The notes below the pieces were generated by a model. That model saw nothing but the letters and a program-made list of their open reading frames with translations. It had not been told where the DNA came from and searched no databases. Shown here piece by piece: positions 36,537 to 43,978 of a stretch of 64,000 bases of DNA (its first letter is position 1; each line of letters opens with the position of its first letter). Location of the stretch: the NCBI RefSeq assembly GCF_004944975.1, contig NZ_SPQG01000004.1:162569-226568 (forward strand). The letters are read 5' to 3'. The position numbers were made by a program, and so were the translations under genes. The DNA comes from Halorhabdus amylolytica (lineage in GTDB: Archaea > Halobacteriota > Halobacteria > Halobacteriales > Haloarculaceae).

Positions 36537-37661
36537 TCACTCGCCGAGAGTCAGTTGATCGACGACTTCCTCGGGGTCGAAGCGTTCGAGGTGGTCGTAG
36601 CCCTGCCCGGTGCCCAGAAAGAGGATCGGCTTGCCCGTGACGTGGGCGATCGAGATCGCCGCACCACCCTGCGGGTCGGTGTCGGCTTTGGTAAGGATCG
36701 TCCCGTCGATCTCTGCAGCGTCGTCGAACTCCGTCGCGCGGGTGACGGCGTCCTGGCCGGCGACGGCCTCGTCGACGAACAGCGTCATGTCCGGGTCGAC
36801 GACGCGGTCGATCTTCGAAAGTTGATCCATCAGTCCCTCGCTGGTGTGCAATCGCCCGGCCGTATCGCCCAGGACGACATCGACGTCGTTGGCCTCGGCG
36901 TACTCGACGGCGTCGTAGAGGACGGCCGCGGGATCGCCGCCCTGTTCGTGGGAGATGTAGGGGACTGAAAGCGCCTCGGCGTGTTCGCCGAGTTGCTCGT
37001 TGGCGCCGGCACGGTAGGTGTCGCCGTTAGCGAGTACCGACGAGTAGCCGCGCTCCTCGAAGTAGCGGGCGAGTTTCGCGATGGTGGTCGTCTTGCCGAC
37101 GCCGTTGACGCCCGTGAAGACGATCACGACCGGTTTATCGGCCTCGGCGACTCGCGCCTCGAAGTCGAACTGTCCGACGCTAATAACCTCGTACAGTGCC
37201 TCCCGAAGCGCGTCCTGTGCCAGGTTCCCCGTGCTCTCGAGGCGACGACGGGTCTCGCCGACCAGGTTCGCCTCGACGTTCTCGAGGATCTCCCCGGCGA
37301 CACTCATCTCGACGTCGCTACTCAACAGTGCGAGTTCGAGTTCGTCGAGGTGCTCGGTGAGGTCGTCCTCGTCGATGACTGTCTTCCCGGTGGCCAACAG
37401 CTTCGCCCGCTCGGCGATGCCACGGTCGTCCTCCCCGGACTGCTCGTCGGCTCGCTCTGTGGACGCCTCGTCCTCCTCGGAGTCCGTTTTCGGTTGTTCG
37501 CCAGCGGACGGCCCGTCATCGGTCTCTGGTTCGACAGGCGCATCGCCGGCCAGTTCCGAGTTATCGCTCTCTTCGTCCAGGTCCGTCTCGGGTTCGGCCT
37601 CGACGTCCTCTTCGACGTCGCTGCTGAACTTCCCGAGTTTCTCGCGCAGTCCGTCGAACAT
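36537..37661 (-). CDS. ftsY: FtsY, signal recognition particle receptor
   Basis: The SRP receptor GTPase that docks ribosome-SRP complexes at the membrane. An acidic N-terminal A-domain (about residues 15-90, Asp/Glu-rich) is followed by the NG domain with the P-loop VNGVGKTTT (about 183-191), DTAGRL (about 264-269) and the guanine-specificity motif TKAD (about 321-324). Length (374 residues) is normal for haloarchaea. It sits 3 nt downstream of prefoldin alpha in the conserved rpl18a-pfdA-ftsY order. Confidence 0.96.
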   Translation of the reverse strand: MFDGLREKLGKFSSDVEEDVEAEPETDLDEESDNSELAGDAPVEPETDDGPSAGEQPKTDSEEDEASTERADEQSGEDDRGIAERAKLLATGKTVIDEDDLTEHLDELELALLSSDVEMSVAGEILENVEANLVGETRRRLESTGNLAQDALREALYEVISVGQFDFEARVAEADKPVVIVFTGVNGVGKTTTIAKLARYFEERGYSSVLANGDTYRAGANEQLGEHAEALSVPYISHEQGGDPAAVLYDAVEYAEANDVDVVLGDTAGRLHTSEGLMDQLSKIDRVVDPDMTLFVDEAVAGQDAVTRATEFDDAAEIDGTILTKADTDPQGGAAISIAHVTGKPILFLGTGQGYDHLERFDPEEVVDQLTLGE

Positions 37662-37664
37662 CGC

Positions 37665-38138
37665 CTATTCGTCGTCGCCGCCTTCCTGCTGTTGCATCTG
37701 CTGCATCTGCTGTTGCATCTGCTGCTGTTGCATCTGCTGGGCGCGCTGTTCTAAGTCTTCGCTCTCGGATTCGAGCTCCGCGATCTCCTCGTTGATCTCC
37801 TCGATGCGCTCGTCGATGGTCTCCTTCTTGGATTCGAGGGTGTCGACGGCGTCGTCCTGTTCGAGTTCGGCCGCGTAGTCGGCGCCGAACCCGACGATGA
37901 TCTCGTCGATGTCTTGCACCTCGGCGCGGACGTACGCGTCACCGCCGAGTGGGACTTGGACGATCTCGCCGCTCTCGATGGCCCCGATCGCCTCGATGGC
38001 CTCGTCGATCTCGGTCTGTTCGTCACGGAGAGACTGAATCTCAGTTTCGAGAGCTGTCTTCTCCTCTTCGATGGCCTCGATCGCCTGGGCCAGTTCCTGA
38101 AGTTGCTGCTGGCCGCCGCCGCCACCACCGAGGCTCAT
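37665..38138 (-). CDS. pfdA: Prefoldin alpha subunit (GimC)
   Basis: A subunit of the hexameric chaperone that captures unfolded proteins and delivers them to the thermosome. The 157-residue protein has two long coiled coils flanking a beta-hairpin region (IVQVPLGGDAYVRAEVQD, about 60-77), as expected. The C-terminus is an expanded Gln/Met tract (QQMQQQQMQQQMQQMQQQ), the product of CTG-rich triplet repeats at 37683-37740. Its start overlaps the rpl18a stop by 4 nt. Confidence 0.93.
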   Translation of the reverse strand: MSLGGGGGGQQQLQELAQAIEAIEEEKTALETEIQSLRDEQTEIDEAIEAIGAIESGEIVQVPLGGDAYVRAEVQDIDEIIVGFGADYAAELEQDDAVDTLESKKETIDERIEEINEEIAELESESEDLEQRAQQMQQQQMQQQMQQMQQQEGGDDE

Positions 38139-38308
38139 GCGTCGACCCCCTCTACTTCGATCTGCGTACGCTTCAACCCGTGTCGGGAACCGAATTCCGA
38201 GAGGATGTGCTCCTCGGCAACGTTCTCGTTTTCGGCCTCGATCTGTTTCTCGAAGGACTGCCAGCCGTCGCGGGCCTGGAAACGCCCGGAGACTGTAAAC
38301 TCACTCAT
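38135..38308 (-). CDS. rpl18a: 50S ribosomal protein L18Ae (LX)
   Basis: A 57-residue archaeal large-subunit ribosomal protein. The pattern MSEFTVSGRFQARDGWQ...EKQIEAENENVAEEHILSEFGSRHG...RTQIEVE is the LX/L18Ae signature. It begins the rpl18a-pfdA-ftsY operon and overlaps prefoldin alpha by 4 nt. The AT-rich tract CCTTTTTCTTC about 45 nt upstream could be the TATA region, and a GGGAAG/CTTCCC hairpin (38332-38346) lies in the leader. Confidence 0.9.
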   Translation of the reverse strand: MSEFTVSGRFQARDGWQSFEKQIEAENENVAEEHILSEFGSRHGLKRTQIEVEGVDA

Positions 38309-38396
38309 ATCCGGAAATGCGGTGGTCGACGGGGAAGTATCTTCCCATCCACCTTTTTCTTCGGGGCCTCGTGCGCGCCGACAACATGCACTTAAC

Positions 38397-38451
38397 CTCT
38401 CGAAATTTGGATGAAAAGTACTTCGAGAGTGTGTGCTACGATTCGAGAGTG
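38397..38451. promoter_or_regulatory. Triple CTCTCGAA/TTCGAGAG operator-like array
   Basis: CTCTCGAA (38397-38404), its exact reverse complement TTCGAGAG (38422-38429), and another TTCGAGAG (38442-38449) in the same orientation lie in the 252-nt divergent gap between rpl18a and the membrane kinase gene. The latter two share the extended sequence TTCGAGAGTG. This resembles a repeated half-site for a dimeric regulator; the regulator is unknown. Confidence 0.35.
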
Positions 38452-38560
38452 ACAGTCTGATCGCAGAAGTGGCTCTAAAGGAGAACTCGAATCGAACTCA
38501 CCGACGTCAAAGATTCGTCACGTGTCTTTTTGATAGTCGGCCAAGAACTGTCAGACGTTG

Positions 38561-39640
38561 ATGCGAACGAAACAGGTTGCGGCCCTCCTCGCGGTTGCCG
38601 GTGCGGGCATGGTCAGTTTCGCCGTGGTCCACTTTCTCATTCACGAGATCAGTAGCGTCCCCACGGTCCACATTGTGAGCAACCTCGTCGTCGCCGGTGG
38701 CGCCGGCATCGGGTTGCTGTACGTCGGGTACTGGCTGTCCGGCTACTCGTTCCGATCGTCTCGCAACGTGCGGATCCTCGCGTGGACTGCTGTCGGTGCG
38801 GTGACGCTGCTGGCCGTCTTCGTCCTCATCCAGCCCCTCGCCCAGGAGACAGTCACGGCGGAAGAACTGCTACACATCGTCCAGGTTTCGGTCAGCGTCG
38901 GGACGCTACTGGGGGCAGCGATCGGATCCTTCGAGGTGCGTTCGCTCGCCCGGGCCGAGGAGGTGACCCGCGTCGAATCCCGCCTGGCAGCACTGGAGGA
39001 CGAACGCGAGCGCTGGGGAGAACTCAACACCGTGCTCAGACACTACGTCAACAACTCCGTAACGGTGATCAACTTCTGTCTCGATGATCTGCGGGCGAGC
39101 GTGCGCGACGGGGAGGAACGCGAACACGTCGAGACGATCGAAACTGTCGCCGAACACGTCGAGACGATCGAAACTGTCGCCGAACACGTCGATCGACTCG
39201 GTCCCACGGCCGGCTTCGAGAACGTTGCCCCGATCGCCGACCTGGATCGCGTGATCCAGAGGGGGTGTCAGCTGTTCGAGGGAGATGCCGACGTCACGAT
39301 CTCGATACCCGACGAGAGCGTAGAAGTGGAGGTGGGTGAGTCCGTCGAGCAGGACATCACCCTCCTCCTCGAGGCGCTCTCTAGTCTGATCGATGGGGCC
39401 GGGGAGATAGACTGCACGTACGAGACGGTCGAGGACGTCATCGTCGTCCGGTTCGCGGCCACGCCGGCCACCCTCCCGTCGGCGGTCGAGGCGGCGTTGT
39501 TCGAGCCGGTCACGCGACAGAGCGGGCTGAAGCTCTATCTCGCGGAGCGATCGATCGCCGCCTACGCCGATGTTCGACTGGCGACCAACGAGGAAGAGAC
39601 AGTCGCGTTCGAAGTCCGCTTCGAGCCGTCGTCACACTGA
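38561..39640 (+). CDS. Membrane histidine kinase-like protein with degenerate ATPase domain
   Basis: A 359-residue protein with four N-terminal membrane helices (about residues 5-125), a dimerisation/phosphoacceptor-like helix with LRHYVNNSV (His161), and a C-terminal region where an ATPase domain is expected. That region lacks a clear N-box Asn (LLLEALSSLIDGAGE) and the DxGxG box, so ATP binding is doubtful. A perfect 30-bp tandem duplication gives EHVETIETVA twice (residues 188-207) directly after the His helix. It may be a pseudokinase or membrane sensor. TTG at 38558 is an alternative start one codon earlier. Confidence 0.7.
   Translation: MRTKQVAALLAVAGAGMVSFAVVHFLIHEISSVPTVHIVSNLVVAGGAGIGLLYVGYWLSGYSFRSSRNVRILAWTAVGAVTLLAVFVLIQPLAQETVTAEELLHIVQVSVSVGTLLGAAIGSFEVRSLARAEEVTRVESRLAALEDERERWGELNTVLRHYVNNSVTVINFCLDDLRASVRDGEEREHVETIETVAEHVETIETVAEHVDRLGPTAGFENVAPIADLDRVIQRGCQLFEGDADVTISIPDESVEVEVGESVEQDITLLLEALSSLIDGAGEIDCTYETVEDVIVVRFAATPATLPSAVEAALFEPVTRQSGLKLYLAERSIAAYADVRLATNEEETVAFEVRFEPSSH
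39121..39180 (+). repeat. Perfect 30-bp tandem duplication inside the kinase-like gene
   Basis: Two identical 30-bp units (39121-39150 and 39151-39180), with the first 12 bases repeated once more, encode a duplicated 10-residue helical segment. Thirty bases equal ten codons, so frame is kept. Confidence 0.97.
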
Positions 39641-39835
39641 CGGGGTGAGAAGTATTGGGACCGACCGGCACTCGGTGTCGTACGGCAGGACGGCGATCGT
39701 CACAGCAAGCAGTCAACGATCGTCGGGACTGACGACGGGACGTGGGAAGTGTTCCACAGCGAGTCCTTGGACCGAGTCGAGTCGTTTATCGACGATAATC
39801 GACGTTATCACCGCGCGGGAAGAGGGCTCACAGTG
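39641..39835 (+). pseudogene. Possible decayed coding remnant in the 359-nt gap before hypC
   Basis: Directly after the kinase-like stop, the same frame continues with protein-like haloarchaeal sequence (GVVRQDGDRHSKQSTIVGTD, then WEVFHSESLDRVESFID) for about 65 codons with no usable start. It then degenerates into Arg-rich residues. It may be a relic of a small gene truncated at both ends. The rest of 39836-39999 holds nothing recognisable, and no clear TATA box was found at the expected distance from hypC. Confidence 0.25.
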
Positions 39836-39999
39836 AAGTGGTGTGATGCCCTCTGTTCCAGTATGAGATCCGGGCGTCCCGGCGCCGATCCAGACGGAGA
39901 TCGACCCGAACGGAAGAGGGGCGTCGGGCGGCGGCCGGATCGGCCGGTTCCGACGGAACCAAGCCGCGAGGACGAAACCAACGAGTCAAGTGATAATAC

Positions 40000-40284
40000 A
40001 TGTGTCTAGGCATACCGGGAGAGATCGTCGAGATCGACGGCAACGAAGCGCGCGCCGAGTTCTGGGACGTCGAGAAGACCGTCCGGATCGACGTGGTCGA
40101 CGAGGATGTCGAAGTGGGTGATCACATCCTCAACCACGCAGGCTTCGCCATTCGGAAGATCCCCGAAGAGGAGGTCGAGGAGACGATGGAGATCTACGAA
40201 TCGTTCCTCGAAGGCGACGAGGACGAGGCCTTAGAGGAGATCGGGGCCAGCGAGGGCCAGCAACTCGGCATCGAGGGCCGATAG
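40000..40284 (+). CDS. hypC: HypC, hydrogenase maturation chaperone
   Basis: A 94-residue chaperone that, with HypD, carries the Fe(CN)2CO unit to the [NiFe]-hydrogenase large subunit. The essential Cys2 is present in MCLGIPGEIVEIDG, followed by the beta-barrel pattern VRIDVVDEDVEVGDHILNHAGFAI. The C-terminus is a longer acidic helix than in bacteria. It opens hypC-D-E-A-B; hypD begins at the next base after its stop. An upstream promoter at the standard distance is not obvious. Confidence 0.95.
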   Translation: MCLGIPGEIVEIDGNEARAEFWDVEKTVRIDVVDEDVEVGDHILNHAGFAIRKIPEEEVEETMEIYESFLEGDEDEALEEIGASEGQQLGIEGR

Positions 40285-41406
40285 ATGGCGACGAACGCAG
40301 ACGCCGGCGAGGGGGAACTGAAGTTCCGCGACCCCGAGAAGGCCGAACGGCTGACCGACGAACTCGACGCCCTGATGGACGAGATCGGCGAACCGGTCAA
40401 CGTGATGCACGTCTGTGGTTCTCACGAGCAGGCCATCGCGAAGTTCGGCCTGCGTTCGATCCTCCCCGACGACCTGACGGTCCGGATGGGGCCCGGCTGT
40501 CCGGTTTGCGTGACCAACATGCCCGAGGTCGACGAGGCAGTCGCGCTGGCAGAGGACGGGCACGTCGTCGCCACGTACGGTGACATGTTCCGCGTGCCGG
40601 GGACGAAAAAGAGTCTCGCAGACGCCAAAGACGAGGGTGCCGACGTCCGGGTCGTCTACAGCGCCAGTGAGGCCGCCGAGATCGCCGAGGACGAACCCGA
40701 CCGCGAGGTGATCTTCTTCGCGACGGGCTTCGAGACGACCGCCGCGCCGACCGCCGCGGTCCTCACGTCCGATCCGCCCGAGAACTTCTCGGTGCTTTCG
40801 GCCCACAAGTACGTCCCGCCCGCCATGGAAGTCGTCGCGGAGATGCCCGACACCGACGTCGACGGCTTCCTCGCGGCGGGCCACGCCGCGACGATCACTG
40901 GATACGGTCTCTTCGAGGACTTCGTTTCCGAATACGATACCCCGGCCGTCGTCGGCGGGTTCGAGCCGATCGACATCCTCTACGGGCTCGCACGCCTGCT
41001 GGAGTTCATCCGCGACGGCGAGGCGGGCTTAGAGAACGCCTATCCGCGCTGCGTCAGCGAAGAAGGCAACGTTCCCGCCAAAGAGACGATGTGGGAGGTC
41101 TTCGAGACCACCAGCGGCGAGTGGCGTGGGATCGCCGAGATACCGCAGGCGAACCTCGTCCTCTCGACGGAGTACGCCGAGTACGACGCCCGCGAACGCT
41201 TCGATATCGAACCGGAGGAGGGGGCGATCGACCCGCTGACCGAGCAGTGCATCACCGGGGACATCATGGCCGGGAAGGCCGATCCCACCGAGTGCGAACT
41301 GTTCGGCGAGGAGTGTACCCCCCAGGACCCCGTCGGGGCGAGCATGGTATCCAGCGAGGGGACCTGCAAGATCTGGCTCGAATACGGCGGCCAGCCGGAT
41401 CTGTGA
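40285..41406 (+). CDS. hypD: HypD, hydrogenase Fe(CN)2CO assembly scaffold
   Basis: The scaffold on which the iron with its cyanide and CO ligands is assembled. Signature motifs are complete: HVCGSHEQ (about residues 42-49), GPGCPVCV (about 69-76), NAYPRCV (about 251-257) and the C-terminal cluster region CITGDIMAGKADPTEC...CTPQDPVGASMVSSEGTC, which holds the [4Fe-4S] ligands. Length (373) is normal. It directly follows hypC with no gap. Confidence 0.97.
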   Translation: MATNADAGEGELKFRDPEKAERLTDELDALMDEIGEPVNVMHVCGSHEQAIAKFGLRSILPDDLTVRMGPGCPVCVTNMPEVDEAVALAEDGHVVATYGDMFRVPGTKKSLADAKDEGADVRVVYSASEAAEIAEDEPDREVIFFATGFETTAAPTAAVLTSDPPENFSVLSAHKYVPPAMEVVAEMPDTDVDGFLAAGHAATITGYGLFEDFVSEYDTPAVVGGFEPIDILYGLARLLEFIRDGEAGLENAYPRCVSEEGNVPAKETMWEVFETTSGEWRGIAEIPQANLVLSTEYAEYDARERFDIEPEEGAIDPLTEQCITGDIMAGKADPTECELFGEECTPQDPVGASMVSSEGTCKIWLEYGGQPDL

Positions 41407-41415
41407 GGTGATCGA

Positions 41416-42489
41416 ATGAGCGACACAGACGAAGTCGGCGAGGAGGTCACGGCCGAGGACGGTTATACCGACGACGCGGTCATCACCCACGCCCACGGTG
41501 CGGGTGGCGGGCAGATGACCGAACTGATCGAGAGCCTGGCGGTCTCCCGTTTCGCCGAGAGCGAGGCGGACGTCGGGTTGGCAGCCTTAGACGACGGGAG
41601 CGTCCAGCCCATCGACGACGACCACTCGGTAGTCGTCACGACCGACAGCCACGTCGTCACGCCGCTTTTCTTCCGCGGGGGTGACATCGGCCGGCTCGCA
41701 GTCTCGGGGACAGTCAACGATCTGGCGATGATGGGTGCGACTGAACCGCTGGCGCTGACGAGTTCGCTGATCATCGAGGCCGGAACCCCACAGTCGACCG
41801 TCGAACGCGTTACCGAGTCGATGCGGGAGGCATGTGAGGAGGCCGGAACGACGGTCACGACCGGCGATACGAAGGTCATGGGAAGCGACGAGATCGACAC
41901 GCTGGCAATCAACACGACCGGCGTCGGGATCGTCCCGAGAGGCGAGCACGTCCCCGACGCGGGCCTCTCTGTCGGCGACAAACTCATCGTCTCGGGGACG
42001 ATCGGCGACCACGGCATCTCGCTACTCTCCGAGCGCGAAGGCTTCGACTTCGGGGGTGACCTCGAGAGCGACGTCCAGCCGGTCAACGATCTCGTTCGTG
42101 CGGCGATGGACGCAGGTGAGGTGACGGCGATGAAGGACCCGACCCGGGGCGGACTCGCCACCGTCCTCAACGAGATGGCGAGCAAAGCCGACGTGGGGAT
42201 CGATGTCGAAGATGCATCCGTCCCGGTCTCCGGGGCCGTCTCTTCCGCCGGCGAGGTACTCGGCATCGAACCGTTCGACGTTGCCTGTGAGGGCGTCGTC
42301 GTAATGGGCGTCACGGGCGAGGACGCCGAGGATGTCCTCGACGCGCTCCGGGACAATTCCAAAGGAGAGGACGCGGCCATTGTCGGCGAGGTCGTCGAGG
42401 ACCATACCGGCCAGGTCGTCCTCGATACCGGCTTCGGCCGGCGCTACCTCAGTCCACCCGAGGGCGAACAGCTGCCACGGATCTGTTGA
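41416..42489 (+). CDS. hypE: HypE, carbamoyl dehydratase in hydrogenase maturation
   Basis: An ATP-dependent dehydratase that converts a carbamoylated C-terminal Cys to thiocyanate, the source of the cyanide ligands; HypF supplies the carbamoyl group. The 357-residue protein has the AIR-synthase-like fold with HAHGAGGGQM (about 26-35), TTDSHVVTPLFFRGGDIG (about 75-92), KDPTRGGLATVLNEMA (about 232-247) and the essential C-terminal PRIC ending in Cys357. The presence of that Cys argues for function. Confidence 0.97.
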   Translation: MSDTDEVGEEVTAEDGYTDDAVITHAHGAGGGQMTELIESLAVSRFAESEADVGLAALDDGSVQPIDDDHSVVVTTDSHVVTPLFFRGGDIGRLAVSGTVNDLAMMGATEPLALTSSLIIEAGTPQSTVERVTESMREACEEAGTTVTTGDTKVMGSDEIDTLAINTTGVGIVPRGEHVPDAGLSVGDKLIVSGTIGDHGISLLSEREGFDFGGDLESDVQPVNDLVRAAMDAGEVTAMKDPTRGGLATVLNEMASKADVGIDVEDASVPVSGAVSSAGEVLGIEPFDVACEGVVVMGVTGEDAEDVLDALRDNSKGEDAAIVGEVVEDHTGQVVLDTGFGRRYLSPPEGEQLPRIC

Positions 42490-42490
42490 C

Positions 42491-42913
42491 ATGCACGAGT
42501 TCTCCATCGCTACGCAGGTACTCGAAGCCGCCCGGGAGGCCGCGGCCGATCACGGGAAAGATACCTTCGAAGGAATTAGCGTCTCGGTCGGCGAGGCGAG
42601 CCACGTCAATCCCGACCAACTGGAGACGTGCCTCGACGCGGCGGCCGATTCGACGGTCGGCAAGGACGAACTCGACATCGAGATCGAGACCGAGCCCGCC
42701 TACGCCGAGTGTGACTGTGGCTGGAGCGGGGAACCCGAGACGATCGACCGGGCGTTGGCGTACGCGCCGAACCTGACCTGTCCCGAGTGTGACGAACGGC
42801 TGGAACTCCAGGCCGGCAACGAGTGTCGGCTGATGAGTGTCACTATCCCGGAGGCGGACGACGGGGACGATGGGAACGCCGCCGACTCGCCCGATGCCAA
42901 CGCGATCGACTGA
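42491..42913 (+). CDS. hypA: HypA, hydrogenase nickel-insertion protein
   Basis: A nickel metallochaperone that works with HypB. The N-terminal MHEFSI includes the Ni-binding His2. The zinc region is CDCGWSG...CPECD: the second half is a normal CxxC but the first is CxC rather than CxxC, which is unusual. The 140-residue protein ends in an acidic Asp/Ala tail. It starts 1 nt after hypE. Ni binding is expected to be intact; zinc geometry deserves a check. Confidence 0.92.
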   Translation: MHEFSIATQVLEAAREAAADHGKDTFEGISVSVGEASHVNPDQLETCLDAAADSTVGKDELDIEIETEPAYAECDCGWSGEPETIDRALAYAPNLTCPECDERLELQAGNECRLMSVTIPEADDGDDGNAADSPDANAID

Positions 42914-43042
42914 CCCCGTATGCAAGTGAATACAATGTATCACATCCGACGACACCCACGCACGGACGTGACGCCGATCGACCGCCTGCTGGACCGCTTG
43001 CTGTCAAATTCCGACGTACCCGGACCGCTACAGACCCATCGG

Positions 43043-43852
43043 ATGGGTCACGGCGACGGCGACCACGAGCACAGTGACGCGGAGGCGGACATCCTCGCAC
43101 AGTTCGAAGAGCAGGCCGACGAGTTGCACGAGCGGGTCGTCCACGACCACGGCGTCTTCGTCGCCGAGTTCCTCGGGGCGACCGGCAGTGGCAAGACCCG
43201 ACTGATCGAGCGTCTGATCGAGCGGGCGTCCGACGACGAGGAGATCGGCGTGATCGTCGGCGACGTGGCCGGCGAGGACGACGCCACCCGATTCCGAGAA
43301 CTCGGGGTCTCCGTCGCCAACGTGAACACGGGCAAGGAGTGTCATCTCGATCCCTCGCTGGTCGAGGGCGCGCTGGAGGACCTCGATCTCGACGCGCTGG
43401 ACACGCTGTACATCGAGAACGTCGGCAACATGGTCTGTCCGGCGGACTTCCCGCTCGGCGCGCAGGCCCGGGTGCTGGTCGTCTCCGCCACGGAGGGCGA
43501 CGACGTGGTGCGCAAGCATCCGCTGCTCTTCCAGGCCTGCGATGGGGCGGTAATCAACAAGGTCGACATCGCCGAAGCGGTGAATGCTGATCTTGACCTG
43601 ATGGAATCGGACGTGAGTGAGATAGCTCCCGAGATGCCGACCTTCCGGACCAGCGCCGAACACGGGGACGGCCTAGACGAGCTCGCTGCGTATCTCGACG
43701 AGCGTGGGCACGTCCATGCCAGCGATCACGAGGCCTACGTGTCCGAGACGGGCCACAGCCACACGCACGAGCATACCCACACCGACGGCCGGACGCACGA
43801 GCACGATCACGCACACGAAGACAGACGCGACCACGCTCACACGCACGACTGA
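43043..43852 (+). CDS. hypB: HypB, GTPase for hydrogenase nickel insertion
   Basis: A SIMIBI GTPase that drives nickel delivery with HypA. It shows the P-loop GATGSGKT (about 44-51), the metal-site CH in NTGKECHLD (about 93-101), VGNMVCPADF and the specificity motif NKVD. The C-terminus is a striking His-rich tail with 12 His in the last 33 residues (GHSHTHEHTHT and THEHDHAHE), whereas nickel-storage tracts usually sit at the N-terminus. The ATG at 43043 (MGHGDGDHEHSD) is preferred; an ATG at 42920 would add 41 basic, non-acidic residues unlike the family. Confidence 0.93.
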   Translation: MGHGDGDHEHSDAEADILAQFEEQADELHERVVHDHGVFVAEFLGATGSGKTRLIERLIERASDDEEIGVIVGDVAGEDDATRFRELGVSVANVNTGKECHLDPSLVEGALEDLDLDALDTLYIENVGNMVCPADFPLGAQARVLVVSATEGDDVVRKHPLLFQACDGAVINKVDIAEAVNADLDLMESDVSEIAPEMPTFRTSAEHGDGLDELAAYLDERGHVHASDHEAYVSETGHSHTHEHTHTDGRTHEHDHAHEDRRDHAHTHD

Positions 43853-43978
43853 CCTTCGATGGCCTTGGACAAGCAGAACCGTACTTAGTCGCTGAACCCC
43901 TCTATCGAAGTTCCGAACTGATTTCTCACTCATTTCGATAAACCTATTTGTCAAGTGTAAGAATAGGATACGATACTG

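Noticed and set aside
37683-37740. CTG-rich triplet tract as a regulatory or CRISPR-like array
   Set aside because: It encodes the Gln/Met-rich C-terminal tail of prefoldin alpha, with irregular units and no spacers.
38332-38346. GGGAAG/CTTCCC hairpin as a terminator
   Set aside because: It lies upstream of rpl18a rather than after a gene and has no T-run, so it is better seen as a leader or chance hairpin.
42920-43042. N-terminal extension of HypB from the ATG at 42920
   Set aside because: The 41 residues are basic rather than acidic, lack family similarity, and the shorter start already gives a normal N-terminus with HGDGDHEH.
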